From NCBI RefSeq assembly GCF_017742245.1, contig NZ_JAGHKO010000001.1, forward strand, positions 62,001 through 126,000: a stretch of DNA of 64,000 nucleotides, written 5' to 3'. Below are positions 44,411-53,510 of the stretch, in pieces (the stretch's first letter is position 1; every line of letters starts with the position of its first letter). The translations under genes were made by a program, and so were the position numbers. The stretch is from Niastella soli (lineage in GTDB: Bacteria; Bacteroidota; Bacteroidia; Chitinophagales; Chitinophagaceae). A model generated the notes under the pieces. That model made no database searches and was not told where the DNA came from. It worked only from the letters and a program-made list of their open reading frames with translations.

Positions 44411-45772
44411 TTACCTAAACATTTCAGGGTATAACTTCCCATCCATGGGTTTGAACGAAATGCCAGTGAGGCGAATGATCAACGGACAAATATCCACCAG
44501 GTCCATCTCAGGCAACACTACACCTGGCTTTAGGCCCGGACCAACAGCAACAAAGCCGGTCTGGATCTCTTTATGGTCAGGAAAGAAGCCGTGGATTCCT
44601 TTCACTACAGGCAGCACATCCATAAGATTGCCCTCCTGTTTACTACCAAAGCCCGTTCCTTTAAGTCCTGTTAAGGCGAGCGCTGCACCCGGGAAAGCCC
44701 CTTTCTTCTCTAAAGTACGCTTATCAATCACTTTAAAGTATTGCATTATAGAGTCGGGCAGGCCCTTCAGCAACGACTGCACTGCTGACAAGGTTTGCTG
44801 GTCATTGGGGTCTTTCAAAACCAGAAAGGTGCATCCGCCCTGTTGATAAAACTGGGCGCGCCATTGATCATTGCGCACATCACTAAGTATACCATGCTGT
44901 TTCAGCAGCACATTGGGTTGAAAATTGCGGTACACATTTTCAAACCCATGATCACCGGTAACAATGATGGCAGTACTATCTTTAATCCCGGCCCGGCGAA
45001 TGGCTTCCAGCAGGGTCTTTATACCTCTGTCAATACCTGCTACTGCTGCTCTCACTCCATATCCATCGCGCCCATATTCATGCTGGTAATGATCGGCGGC
45101 GGCAAAGTGAATGGCGGTAAGACCTGGCCTGTGCTTTTTAATAAGATAAGCCCCCATGCGGCCAATGTTCTCATCCATGCCCAACTCATCATCGAACATA
45201 TTCCAGTCCAATGCTTCCAACTGCCCAACAGCACTGTCCTGCAAAGTTTTCCATAGACCAGCAGGAGATACATTATCAGCAGTGATGCCGCGCCTGTCCT
45301 TTGACCCTGGCTGGGAAATATCGGGTACGTTGTAATCGATAGGTGCATGTACCGTTACAGGCCAGATAATATCTGCTGTGGTGCGGCCAGCTTTTTTCAT
45401 GGCATCAAACAATGTTTCCGTTCTAATGGAATCGTAGTATACGTACGACTGGCCGGCTTCGCCACGTGGGCGAAAGGGCGCATTGAAGTAAATGCCATGT
45501 TTGGCAGGCGTAACACCGGTAATGATCGTTGTATGATCAGGATAGGTAACGGAGGGGAACACGGGGTTTACTCCCTTTGCGGCCACACCTTCATCCATCA
45601 TATGACGCAGGTTCACCATGCCCCACGAAGGGTCCAGGTAAAACTCGGGGCGCAATCCATCGATGGTGATCAACACGATATATTTCGCAGGGCGTTCCTG
45701 CGACCAGATCAACATAGGGAGCAAAAGAAACGGCAGCACAGCTACCAACGGATTATATTTTCTCTTTATCAT
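44411..45772 (-). CDS. Ectonucleotide pyrophosphatase/phosphodiesterase-family enzyme
   Basis: Exported 453-aa enzyme of the alkaline phosphatase superfamily (NPP group). Signal peptide 1-25 (VAVLPFLLLPMLIWS). Metal ligand Asp38 in LITIDGLRPEF and nucleophile Thr76 in FPSVTYPDHTTIITG are present. Further metal residues are in IHFAAADHYQHEYG, VTGDHGFENV and GIHGFFPDH. It cleaves phosphodiester or pyrophosphate bonds of nucleotides, lipids or phosphorylated glycans. The frame opens with a GTG at 45775; ATG 45772 is chosen. Its start is 13 bp from the susD stop, so it belongs to the SusC/SusD transcript and probably processes the ligand. Confidence 0.92.
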   Translation of the reverse strand: MIKRKYNPLVAVLPFLLLPMLIWSQERPAKYIVLITIDGLRPEFYLDPSWGMVNLRHMMDEGVAAKGVNPVFPSVTYPDHTTIITGVTPAKHGIYFNAPFRPRGEAGQSYVYYDSIRTETLFDAMKKAGRTTADIIWPVTVHAPIDYNVPDISQPGSKDRRGITADNVSPAGLWKTLQDSAVGQLEALDWNMFDDELGMDENIGRMGAYLIKKHRPGLTAIHFAAADHYQHEYGRDGYGVRAAVAGIDRGIKTLLEAIRRAGIKDSTAIIVTGDHGFENVYRNFQPNVLLKQHGILSDVRNDQWRAQFYQQGGCTFLVLKDPNDQQTLSAVQSLLKGLPDSIMQYFKVIDKRTLEKKGAFPGAALALTGLKGTGFGSKQEGNLMDVLPVVKGIHGFFPDHKEIQTGFVAVGPGLKPGVVLPEMDLVDICPLIIRLTGISFKPMDGKLYPEMFR

Positions 45773-45785
45773 CACACGTTTTCAA

Positions 45786-47333
45786 TTACGGGTTTGGGGT
45801 CAACAGTTTATTAAGGTCCAGATCGCCTTGTGGTATTGGGAATAAGAGGTTATGTTCGTTCACTACATGGGAATCAGATGGCAGATAGCTCAGTTCCTGC
45901 CTGATCTTTACGCCAAAAGCATTGATCACGGCCAGGGCATTGGTTTTACCTGAGCGCAGCAGGTCTTCCCAACGGTGATTTTCAAAAGCCAGCTCTACCC
46001 GGCGTTCGTGCCAGATGATGTTTTTCAGTTGCGTCTGGTCAGTAGTGGTAGTGGCTGCAAGTCCGGCTCTTGTTCTCACTTTATTTAAAGGCACCAATGC
46101 AGCGGCTGATTTACCCTGCTCATTCAACGCTTCGGCCAGTAGCAATAACGCTTCTGAATATCTGTAAATGGGGAAATCATCACTGGATCCTGTACTGGCG
46201 GGCAAGGGCGAATGCAGGTACTTCTTTATATAAGGGATCCCGATCTTCCCGGCTGCGGGTTTATAATTCACAATGCTTTTAACGGCTGAATAGGTCATAT
46301 AATAGCTTCCGTCATAGGTACCCTCAATGATACCGATCGAGGAGTCAAGACGTGCGTCACCAGGCTCAAAAGACGCTATCAGGTCGCTGGAAGGCGTGTT
46401 CCATCCACCCGATCCGGTATTATCCAATTTGTCAACTCCGGTGAGCAGTACGGTATTTTTGCTGCGGGGAATAAAATGCAGCGTGGTGACATTAGGCGTA
46501 GTGCCCGTAGCGGTACCACCCAGGAACTGGATCGCAAAAAGCGATTCTTTACCCGTGTTATTGGCAGGCAGAAAAGCGTCGCCATAATTGGCATACAAGC
46601 TATAGCCCATAGCCGGCAGGGTGTTCAATAAGGCTTCTACTTCGCTCCAGCGCTTTTGTTGGGCATACACATCGGCCAACAGCATGGTGGCTGCGCCTTT
46701 TGTGGCGATGCCCGATTGCGTGAATTTTGGCAACGCCAGTTCATCGATCGCCTCTTTTGTATCGACAATGATCTGTTGATAAATACTGTCTACACCTGTT
46801 CTGGGAATAAAGGCATCATCTGCTTTGGTGATCACTTTCAGGAACAGGGGCAGCGCTCCGTACAGCTGTACCAGCTTGTAATAGTTAAGGGCGCGCAGGA
46901 ATTTGGCCTGCCCGTCAATGCTCTTGCGCACCGAGTCGGAAGAGATGGTTTTCAGCAGCGGCAGGCTTTCTATGATGGCATTGCAGCGGCTGATGCCTGT
47001 GTAACTGTGCTGCCAGGTAGCATTCGCATACGCATTGGTAGAGGTATTCGTGAAGTCTGCTATATTCCTTCTTTGTACATAGGCTGTTCCCTGATCAGCA
47101 TAAGGCTGATATATGGTATTGTCTGAATGCATTTCAGAAGTAAAATAATCGTTCACCAACACATCGCGTAAAGGCGCATATGCCGCTACGATGGCCGACT
47201 GAAATTGGGCCTCTGTTGTATAAAAATTATCGACTGTATAAGCATCAACGGGGGTCAGCTCTATAAAATCCTTTTTACAGGCTGTTGCTCCCATCAGTAA
47301 AAGGCCGGCGATAATAAGGTCAATTCTTTTCAT
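45786..47333 (-). CDS. SusD/RagB-family surface lipoprotein
   Basis: Nutrient-binding lipoprotein of 515 aa that caps the SusC channel. Signal LIIAGLLLMGATAC with lipid-anchor Cys19 followed by KKDF. SusD-like N-terminal segment (DAYTVDNFYTTEAQFQSAIV, RRNIADF), TPR-like helices (FLRALNYYKLVQLYGALPLF, MLLADVYAQQKRWSEVEALL) and the family C-terminus (LLLAEALNEQGKSAAALVPL, IWHERRVELAFENHRWEDLL). It is separated from susC by 19 bp. The ligand is not deducible; the operon carries a phosphodiesterase and no glycosidase. Confidence 0.95.
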   Translation of the reverse strand: MKRIDLIIAGLLLMGATACKKDFIELTPVDAYTVDNFYTTEAQFQSAIVAAYAPLRDVLVNDYFTSEMHSDNTIYQPYADQGTAYVQRRNIADFTNTSTNAYANATWQHSYTGISRCNAIIESLPLLKTISSDSVRKSIDGQAKFLRALNYYKLVQLYGALPLFLKVITKADDAFIPRTGVDSIYQQIIVDTKEAIDELALPKFTQSGIATKGAATMLLADVYAQQKRWSEVEALLNTLPAMGYSLYANYGDAFLPANNTGKESLFAIQFLGGTATGTTPNVTTLHFIPRSKNTVLLTGVDKLDNTGSGGWNTPSSDLIASFEPGDARLDSSIGIIEGTYDGSYYMTYSAVKSIVNYKPAAGKIGIPYIKKYLHSPLPASTGSSDDFPIYRYSEALLLLAEALNEQGKSAAALVPLNKVRTRAGLAATTTTDQTQLKNIIWHERRVELAFENHRWEDLLRSGKTNALAVINAFGVKIRQELSYLPSDSHVVNEHNLLFPIPQGDLDLNKLLTPNP

Positions 47334-47352
47334 TATACCTGATTTGAAAGAT

Positions 47353-50300
47353 TTATTTGATAGACAGGTTTATACCCAGTGAAAAAGTTCTTGGAATGGG
47401 ATAGGCATTTTCATCAATGCCCACACCCGATGTCTGATCGGAACCACCCACATTCACCTCGGGGTTCATACCCGTGTATTTGGTGAAGATATAGGCCTGC
47501 TGCACAGAGGCATATACCCTGCAGTTGTTCAACCAGGGAACGTTTTTCAAGGGAATAGTATAACCCAATGCTACATTCTTCAGCGCCAGAAATGAACCAT
47601 TCTCTATCCATTGGGAATTCACTTGTCGTCCCATGGCAGTAGTACCGGTCTTGGTGCGGGGATACATGCCAGAACCGGGTTCTTCTTCTGACCGCCAGTA
47701 GTCCAAAGCCGCAGCCAGGGGAACACGGCTGCCATCCATGTTAGTTTGATAAGCCCATTTGGCCGCATTCATTATTTTACCACCTACTGAATAGGTCATA
47801 TCGATGTTCAGATCGAAATGATCGTAAGAAAAGCGGTTCACCAAACCGCCGGTGAACTTAGGTGTAGGGTTGCCAATGAAGGTGCGGTCATTCACATCGT
47901 CAATAACACCATCGTCATTAATGTCTTTCACCTTTATGGTACCTACGTCAGAACTACCGTTGGGATTACCCGTTGTAACCTGGTATTTGGGGGATTTGGC
48001 CAGATCGCCTGCATCTTTATATAAACCCTCAAATACGAACCCATAGAACTCACCCAGGTGATGGCCCACCTGCTGACGGTAATAATCGCTGGAAACGGTG
48101 TTATTCCGGCGGATGTAGCCCGGGTCAACCAGGTTGGTAATGATGTTCCTGTCTACAGATACAACGAGCGTGGTATTCCATTTCAGCTTTCTTCCTTCCA
48201 GGTTGGTAGTGTTAAGCGTGAATTCATGTCCCCACATTTTAAGTGCCCCCACATTCGAAATGATCTGGGTAAAACCCGAAGAAGTTGGAAGGGCACGTTG
48301 TTGGATGAGGCCATCAGTGATCTTACGGTAATAGTCATATGTAAAGCTGACGCGGTTCTTAAAGAGATATACATCAAACCCTATATCTAATTGTTTATTA
48401 CGCTCCCAGCCCAACAAGGGGTTGCCTACCCTGTTCATTGCCAAACCCTGGGTTATAGTGTTGTTGAAATCATTATAATAGGTGTTGAATGTAGCCTGGG
48501 GATCGTAGGCGCCAAAGAAGTTGTTGCCTGTTAAACCATAGCTTGCCCGTATTTTCAGGAAGTCAATGGCCGGTATGGCATTCATGAACGGCTCATTGCT
48601 AACTACCCAGCCAGCCGATACAGAGGGGAAATTACCCCATTGATTGTCGGTACCGAATTTCGATGACCCATCACGCCGGATGGCTGCAGAAAGCAGGTAT
48701 TTCTTTTTATAGTTATAGTTCAACCGGCCAATAGTAGATAATAAGGAGTAGGACGAGCTGCCGCTGCCAGTGCCGGATGTAAAACTCGAAGCCTGGTTCA
48801 AATAAGGGATGTCGTCCAGCGCATAACCCGTTCCGTTCAGCGTATTGCTGTAGGTATTGAATTTTTGCGCAGAATAACCCACCAGTGCTTCTATGTTATG
48901 GTCTTTGGCAATGGTCTTTTTATACTCGATGTTGGCCTCTGCCGTCCATGAATAATTGTCCACCGCCTCGCTGGTACCGGCTGTTTGGTTCGCCGTAGTT
49001 GTTACCAACCCGGGCTGAAAATATTTTCTTGTTTCAGCACCTTTGTCTATACCAACATTTGTCTTTATGAACAACCCGTTGATGACCTCCAGGTTCAGGT
49101 AGGCATTACCGAGTAAACGGGTAGTATAATAATCATCATTGGTAAGATTATAGGTAGCCAGCGGGTTTATATAGGCCACCATACCGGGCGATGTCACATT
49201 ACGTACGTAGGTGCCATCAGGATTATAAGGCGAGACCAATGGGCTTGCTTCGAAAAAGCGCTCGAAATAACCGCCCACCCCATCGGTGCCTAACCGGTTG
49301 TTATGATCTATACGGTAACTGGGCGCCAGATTCACCCCCATTTTCAATCTGTTATTTATTACCGAGATGTCATGATTGAAACGCGCCGAAAATAATTTAG
49401 TTCCGTTGTTGATGATAACCCCCTGCTGCTCCTGATACCCGACCATGAATAAGGAAGATGAATGCTCACGGGCCGACTGCATAACAACGTCGATATTGCT
49501 CATGGGAGCCGTACGCGTTAATAGTTTGTACCAGTTGGTGCCTTCCCCATATTGTTCCGGATTGTCGTAGGCAGCGTGATAGTCGGCCGTTATTTTATAA
49601 CCTGGTTCATATTTCAAGCCATCCTCGCCTCGTTGATTCATGAAAGTAGCAAACTCCCTTGCATTCATCATTTTGGGCACCCGCTCGGTGGGTATTTTTT
49701 GAACAGCATAATAAGAAGATACTTCCACGCTGGAATTGCCGGCTTTGGCATGGCGGGTGGTAATAAGCACCACGCCGTTGGCGGCCCTTGAACCATACAG
49801 GGCAGTAGCGGAAGCGTCTTTCAGAAAGCTGTAGCTCTCAATTTCTGATGGATTGATATTATTGATACTACCGGTCACCGGCATTCCGTCTACCACAAAA
49901 AGCGGCTGGTTGCTGCTGTAAAAAGAGGCGGAGCTTCGTACAATAAACCCAATCCCCCGTCCCGGCTGTCCGCTGGTCTGATTGATCTGAACACCGGCTA
50001 TCTTTCCCTGCAACTGTTGTGCAAACTGTGATACCGGCATATCCTGTAACTGATCTGATTTTAGTTGAGCCACCGCACCCGATACCAATGACCGGCGCTG
50101 CGTTCCATAGGAAACCACCACCTCGTCCAGAATATTTGAAGTAGGCGCCATGCGAACGAATATGCTGTTGTTATCGGTGGCGGTTACCACAAAGGAACGC
50201 TTAACGAAATTCTTATACCCAAAACTTTGCACCAGTACATCGTATTTGTTACCGGCTTTTAAATTCTGTAAGGAAAAATTCCCGTTCTTGTCGGTATAAG

Positions 50301-50481
50301 TGCGTATGGTATCCGTAGTACCGCTTGGGTTAACGGATACTATTGAACCGGCCACGGGGTCTCCGCTATCATCGAGGACGATGCCCGTTATTTTGGCGGA
50401 TTGCTGGGCGGAGGCTGGTATAGCAAGGACCACCACTCCCAGATACACAGCCCATCTCAACCATTTCGTTCTTGTTTTCAT
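47353..50481 (-). CDS. SusC/RagA-family TonB-linked outer membrane protein
   Basis: TonB-dependent importer of 1042 aa. Signal peptide 1-26 (YLGVVVLAIPASAQ). CarboxypepD_reg-like domain (about 28-110: ITGIVLDDSGDPVAGSIVSV), TonB-box-like ILDEVVVSYGTQRR, plug with QLQGKIAGVQINQTSGQPG and FVVDGMPV, NPSEIESYSFLKDASATALY and GSRAANGVVLITTR, then the barrel to the C-terminus (TFSLGINLSIK). No N-terminal STN domain is visible, although a FecI/FecR-type pair sits directly upstream. The frame opens at TTG 50505; ATG 50481 starts the signal peptide. Confidence 0.95.
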   Translation of the reverse strand: MKTRTKWLRWAVYLGVVVLAIPASAQQSAKITGIVLDDSGDPVAGSIVSVNPSGTTDTIRTYTDKNGNFSLQNLKAGNKYDVLVQSFGYKNFVKRSFVVTATDNNSIFVRMAPTSNILDEVVVSYGTQRRSLVSGAVAQLKSDQLQDMPVSQFAQQLQGKIAGVQINQTSGQPGRGIGFIVRSSASFYSSNQPLFVVDGMPVTGSINNINPSEIESYSFLKDASATALYGSRAANGVVLITTRHAKAGNSSVEVSSYYAVQKIPTERVPKMMNAREFATFMNQRGEDGLKYEPGYKITADYHAAYDNPEQYGEGTNWYKLLTRTAPMSNIDVVMQSAREHSSSLFMVGYQEQQGVIINNGTKLFSARFNHDISVINNRLKMGVNLAPSYRIDHNNRLGTDGVGGYFERFFEASPLVSPYNPDGTYVRNVTSPGMVAYINPLATYNLTNDDYYTTRLLGNAYLNLEVINGLFIKTNVGIDKGAETRKYFQPGLVTTTANQTAGTSEAVDNYSWTAEANIEYKKTIAKDHNIEALVGYSAQKFNTYSNTLNGTGYALDDIPYLNQASSFTSGTGSGSSSYSLLSTIGRLNYNYKKKYLLSAAIRRDGSSKFGTDNQWGNFPSVSAGWVVSNEPFMNAIPAIDFLKIRASYGLTGNNFFGAYDPQATFNTYYNDFNNTITQGLAMNRVGNPLLGWERNKQLDIGFDVYLFKNRVSFTYDYYRKITDGLIQQRALPTSSGFTQIISNVGALKMWGHEFTLNTTNLEGRKLKWNTTLVVSVDRNIITNLVDPGYIRRNNTVSSDYYRQQVGHHLGEFYGFVFEGLYKDAGDLAKSPKYQVTTGNPNGSSDVGTIKVKDINDDGVIDDVNDRTFIGNPTPKFTGGLVNRFSYDHFDLNIDMTYSVGGKIMNAAKWAYQTNMDGSRVPLAAALDYWRSEEEPGSGMYPRTKTGTTAMGRQVNSQWIENGSFLALKNVALGYTIPLKNVPWLNNCRVYASVQQAYIFTKYTGMNPEVNVGGSDQTSGVGIDENAYPIPRTFSLGINLSIK

Positions 50482-50516
50482 TTGTATAATTTCGGTTTTG
50501 TGCAATAGGCGGCCTG

Positions 50517-50532
50517 TCCGCCAGCTGGCGGA
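50517..50532. promoter_or_regulatory. Perfect 16-bp palindrome upstream of susC
   Basis: TCCGCCAGCTGGCGGA is a perfect palindrome, GC-rich, 36-51 bp before the susC ATG and 31 bp after the FecR gene stop. It may be a terminator-like stem, an operator or a copy of a short palindromic repeat. Confidence 0.5.
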
Positions 50533-50562
50533 TAGTTTGCCCTGATAATAACTGTTAGATTT

Positions 50563-51627
50563 TTACTGTTTACTAATTACAATACGATCGCTCTCTTTTT
50601 TGAATGATAAGTGGTTACTGTTACAGATCACTTTAAGCGCCAGGTCCAATTCATCTGCCGGACTGAAATCGCCAGTGAACGACAAGTCTTGTATTGCAGC
50701 TTTATCGTATAGGATGGAGGTTTTATAGTATTTGCTTAGCCGTTCGAACACCACAGCCAGGCTGGTTTTTTCAAAGGATAGTGCCGTGCCATTATCACTA
50801 TAGGTCATTTTGTTTGGCGACTGTTTGATCCCGGTCACGATCCGGTCAAAATGTTTGGTGGCTGTGTTGATCCTCAATTCCTGCCCCTGCGTTAAATACA
50901 CTTTTTGTAAGGCCATACCTGCATCGGGGGTAGCATTCACTACTATTTTTCCTTTTAGCAGCCTGATAGAAACAACATGTTTGGTACCATCTACAATAAA
51001 CCGGGTACCCAATGCGGTGGTAGCAAAACCATTGGCGGTTACAGTAAAAGGTTTGGTAGGATCGTGGGTAACTTCAAAAAGCGCGCGCCCCTGCAACTGT
51101 ATATTTCGGGCATGTGCTTCAAAGTGCTCCAGGTAACGGATACTGCTGCCCGGTGTTAACAGTACTACAGAATGATCGGGAAGGGTAAGCGTATCTTCAC
51201 CCGGTTTGGTGTTCTTTCTTATCACCATATTTACCACTACGGGCTGTTGTGCCACCATAGGTTTCCCGGCAGCGTTGGTAGCCGATCTTGTTGTAAAACT
51301 GTTATATAATACGAGGGTTCCGGTAATGACCACCAGTGCAGCCACTGCAATTTTTATTAAATGCCTCCACCGGCGAATGGGGATCACCTGCGCCCCGGTA
51401 TTGTCATCGCTCAAATGCTGATCGTGCAATCGCTGCCAAACCCTGCTTTTTTGTTCATCGTTCAGGCCACTGGCTTCCTCACCGGCAAGCACCCGGCTGT
51501 AATACTGCTGCATAAACTCCTTCCACTCCATGCCCGATTCTTCTAATTGCCGAAGGATCTCGCGCCGTTGTTCAGCCGAGGTTTGATTTTCCCAAAATTG
51601 CTGTATTTGCTTCTCCAGATTATCCAT
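50563..51627 (-). CDS. FecR-family anti-sigma regulator
   Basis: Inner membrane regulator of 354 aa. N-terminal cytoplasmic sigma-binding region (about 1-85), one membrane helix (about 92-112, IKIAVAALVVITGTLVLYNS), periplasmic FecR domain (about 140-235: TLPDHSVVLLTPGSSIRYLE, GRALFEVTHDPTKPFTVTAN) and the DUF4974/STN-like C-terminal domain (about 285-354: SFEKTSLAVVFERLSKYYK, ALKVICNSNHLSFKKESDRI). It would control the ECF sigma factor encoded 61 bp upstream in response to signals from a SusC/TonB receptor. Confidence 0.94.
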   Translation of the reverse strand: MDNLEKQIQQFWENQTSAEQRREILRQLEESGMEWKEFMQQYYSRVLAGEEASGLNDEQKSRVWQRLHDQHLSDDNTGAQVIPIRRWRHLIKIAVAALVVITGTLVLYNSFTTRSATNAAGKPMVAQQPVVVNMVIRKNTKPGEDTLTLPDHSVVLLTPGSSIRYLEHFEAHARNIQLQGRALFEVTHDPTKPFTVTANGFATTALGTRFIVDGTKHVVSIRLLKGKIVVNATPDAGMALQKVYLTQGQELRINTATKHFDRIVTGIKQSPNKMTYSDNGTALSFEKTSLAVVFERLSKYYKTSILYDKAAIQDLSFTGDFSPADELDLALKVICNSNHLSFKKESDRIVISKQ

Positions 51628-51688
51628 AGTAGCGGTCTGCTATACCATGAATACTCCGATGCGGTAAAAAGGGGAATATGATTTCAGG

Positions 51689-52276
51689 TTAAGGAATTGT
51701 TACCAACAGCAACAGGGATAACCCAACGGTTTGAGGGAAATGATCGCTTACATATTTCCTGATGAACGATCTTGATTGCTTTAGGTAAAATTTCACCGAG
51801 CTTACAGACAGATTGAGTTCCTGTGCTATTTCTTCGAAGCTCTTATTTTCAAAATGATAGAGGCGAAAAACTTTTTGTTTATGGAGGGGAAGGTTTTCCA
51901 CGGCGGTGTTCAGGATGTGGATCTGCGCGCCATAATATTTCTCATCAAATTCCGGGTCTTCGGGAATCTCGGCCAGGGCGATCTCATCAGCGGGAATACA
52001 ATTTTCCCGTAATTTTTTCTTCAGACTGGTTAACGATTTGTGGTAGCTTACCACAAACAGCCAGTTGGCAATTGATTGAGCAGGGTCTATTTTCGCCCTG
52101 TTTGTCCACAAAGCGGTAAACACATCCTGCAAAATGTCCTCAGCCAGGTTCGGAACTCGTACCATTTTACGGATGTTGGCATATACAGCATCGCTATATT
52201 GATTATACAGGAGTTCAAAGGCTCGGTGGTTGCCCCCTATGAACTCCCTGGTGATCTGTTGCTCATCCCTGGTCAT
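51689..52276 (-). CDS. ECF RNA polymerase sigma-70 factor
   Basis: A 195-aa extracytoplasmic-function sigma factor of the Bacteroidetes FecI-like type. Region 2 (about 10-80) includes FELLYNQYSDAVYANIRKM and AEDILQDVFTALW; region 4 (about 125-175) includes NLPLHKQKVFRLYHFENKSF and EEIAQELNLSVSSVKFYLKQ. A short hydrophobic tail (TVGLSLLLLVTIP) is common in this group. First gene of the SusC/SusD locus, with FecR next. Confidence 0.94.
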   Translation of the reverse strand: MTRDEQQITREFIGGNHRAFELLYNQYSDAVYANIRKMVRVPNLAEDILQDVFTALWTNRAKIDPAQSIANWLFVVSYHKSLTSLKKKLRENCIPADEIALAEIPEDPEFDEKYYGAQIHILNTAVENLPLHKQKVFRLYHFENKSFEEIAQELNLSVSSVKFYLKQSRSFIRKYVSDHFPQTVGLSLLLLVTIP

Positions 52277-52734
52277 GGGATAAAATTATAATATACCAGC
52301 CAATCGCTAATGTTAGGAAATTATTAAGTACCTGCGCAACTACACCCATTTCAGGTAGATCCTGGAAGCAGTTCAGAACGGGATACCTACACTTGAAGCT
52401 GTAAATACTACAACCTGGTTGAAACAGCTTGCACCCATAACAAGTTTCTTTCATCTTTGCCCTGTCAAACGGATGCAGCCCTAAACTAAATTAAACAACA
52501 GCATCTCCCCAATAATCAGTACCATGAAAAACAACACTTACACACAGTCAATGCACTTCTACCACCTTAACGATTCTATCATCTTGTTTACAGATTAGCA
52601 CCCGAATGGTGACTCGATTGATTATGACCGTTGCAACATGCAATTGCGGTACGGGTAGTTATTGCCTATTAAAAAAAGAAACTTTTACGCAGACATAATA
52701 CATAACCCCAAACAACAAAAAAGAAAGATTTACC
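52277..52734. other. Divergent intergenic region, no confident gene
   Basis: 458 bp between the ECF sigma gene and the divergent coiled-coil lipoprotein gene. A 24-codon frame at 52524-52598 begins ATGAAAAACAAC and is preceded by AATCAGTACC, but it is too short to support. I saw no promoter element or RNA structure strong enough to report. Confidence 0.6.
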
Positions 52735-53460
52735 ATGAAAAAGTTATTGATCGTTTTCGGTGTATTCATTGCAGGATCTCCCTTTGTATCTTGTAAAAAA
52801 ATGAAAGACGACATCAAGGACCTGAAAAACCAGGTAACTGATCTAAAGAGTCAGAACGACACTTTAAAGAATCAAAATAACAACTTAAAGGATCAAACGG
52901 ACACCCTGAAAAATCGCAACTCCGTTTTACAGGAGAAATTGAATGGCGTGATCAATTCATTGGGTTCTGATGAGCCAATTGCAGCTACCACTACGTTCCA
53001 GGATAACACCGGAGCTACCAGAACGGTTATAGGATCTTACAAATTCAAGGCTTCTGATTATTCTACGCAAAGAGCGATCAAAAATAGCAACGGTACTTAT
53101 TACATCTATATTGAACGTTTCAGTGACGTGGAATGGTACGAAGGTGCATGGACAGAATTTACCTATAATCCAACTACCAAGGCAGTTACAAATGCATCAG
53201 GTGGACAATACTGGAGTGATGCCGACTCTTATTATGACAATGCAAGATATGAAGGTTCTTATACCGGTACTGGCCTCACGTTGAATATAACTGTCGATAA
53301 TTTTAATACTGCGACCGGCGCCATCTCCATGAAATTTGCTGCCGCTGCAACAGGTACTTACACCAATGCTGTAGATCCCTGGTACACACCTAATCAGGGT
53401 AAATCAATGTCTACCAATTTCACTTTTGCAGGAAAATTGAAGGTTTTTGATCAAAATTAA
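52735..53460 (+). CDS. Lipoprotein with heptad coiled coil and beta domain
   Basis: A 241-aa predicted lipoprotein. Signal MKKLLIVFGVFIAGSPFVSC with lipid Cys20. Residues about 25-70 form a nearly regular heptad coiled coil with Leu at every seventh position: LKNQVTD, LKSQNDT, LKNQNNN, LKDQTDT, LKNRNSV, LQEKLNG. The rest (about 80-241) is a Tyr/Thr/Asn-rich beta region (NGTYYIYIERFSDVEWYEGA, YEGSYTGTGLTLNITVDNFN) of unknown family. The coiled coil could trimerise and hold the beta domains away from the membrane, as in Lpp-like proteins. Monocistronic with its own terminator. Function unknown. Confidence 0.82.
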   Translation: MKKLLIVFGVFIAGSPFVSCKKMKDDIKDLKNQVTDLKSQNDTLKNQNNNLKDQTDTLKNRNSVLQEKLNGVINSLGSDEPIAATTTFQDNTGATRTVIGSYKFKASDYSTQRAIKNSNGTYYIYIERFSDVEWYEGAWTEFTYNPTTKAVTNASGGQYWSDADSYYDNARYEGSYTGTGLTLNITVDNFNTATGAISMKFAAAATGTYTNAVDPWYTPNQGKSMSTNFTFAGKLKVFDQN

Positions 53461-53477
53461 TTAGCTGTAATAATACG

Positions 53478-53510
53478 AGGCCGTCCCGATTTTTGGGACG
53501 GCCTTTTACT
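53478..53510 (+). terminator. Intrinsic terminator after the lipoprotein gene
   Basis: AGGCCGTCCC (53478-53487) pairs with GGGACGGCCT (53495-53504) over a 7-nt loop, followed by TTTACTTTTTG. It starts 17 bp after the stop. Confidence 0.9.

Noticed and set aside
52524-52598. 24-codon frame starting ATGAAAAACAAC in the gap before the coiled-coil lipoprotein
   Set aside because: Too short, no recognisable ribosome site or conserved feature; chance frames of this size are common.
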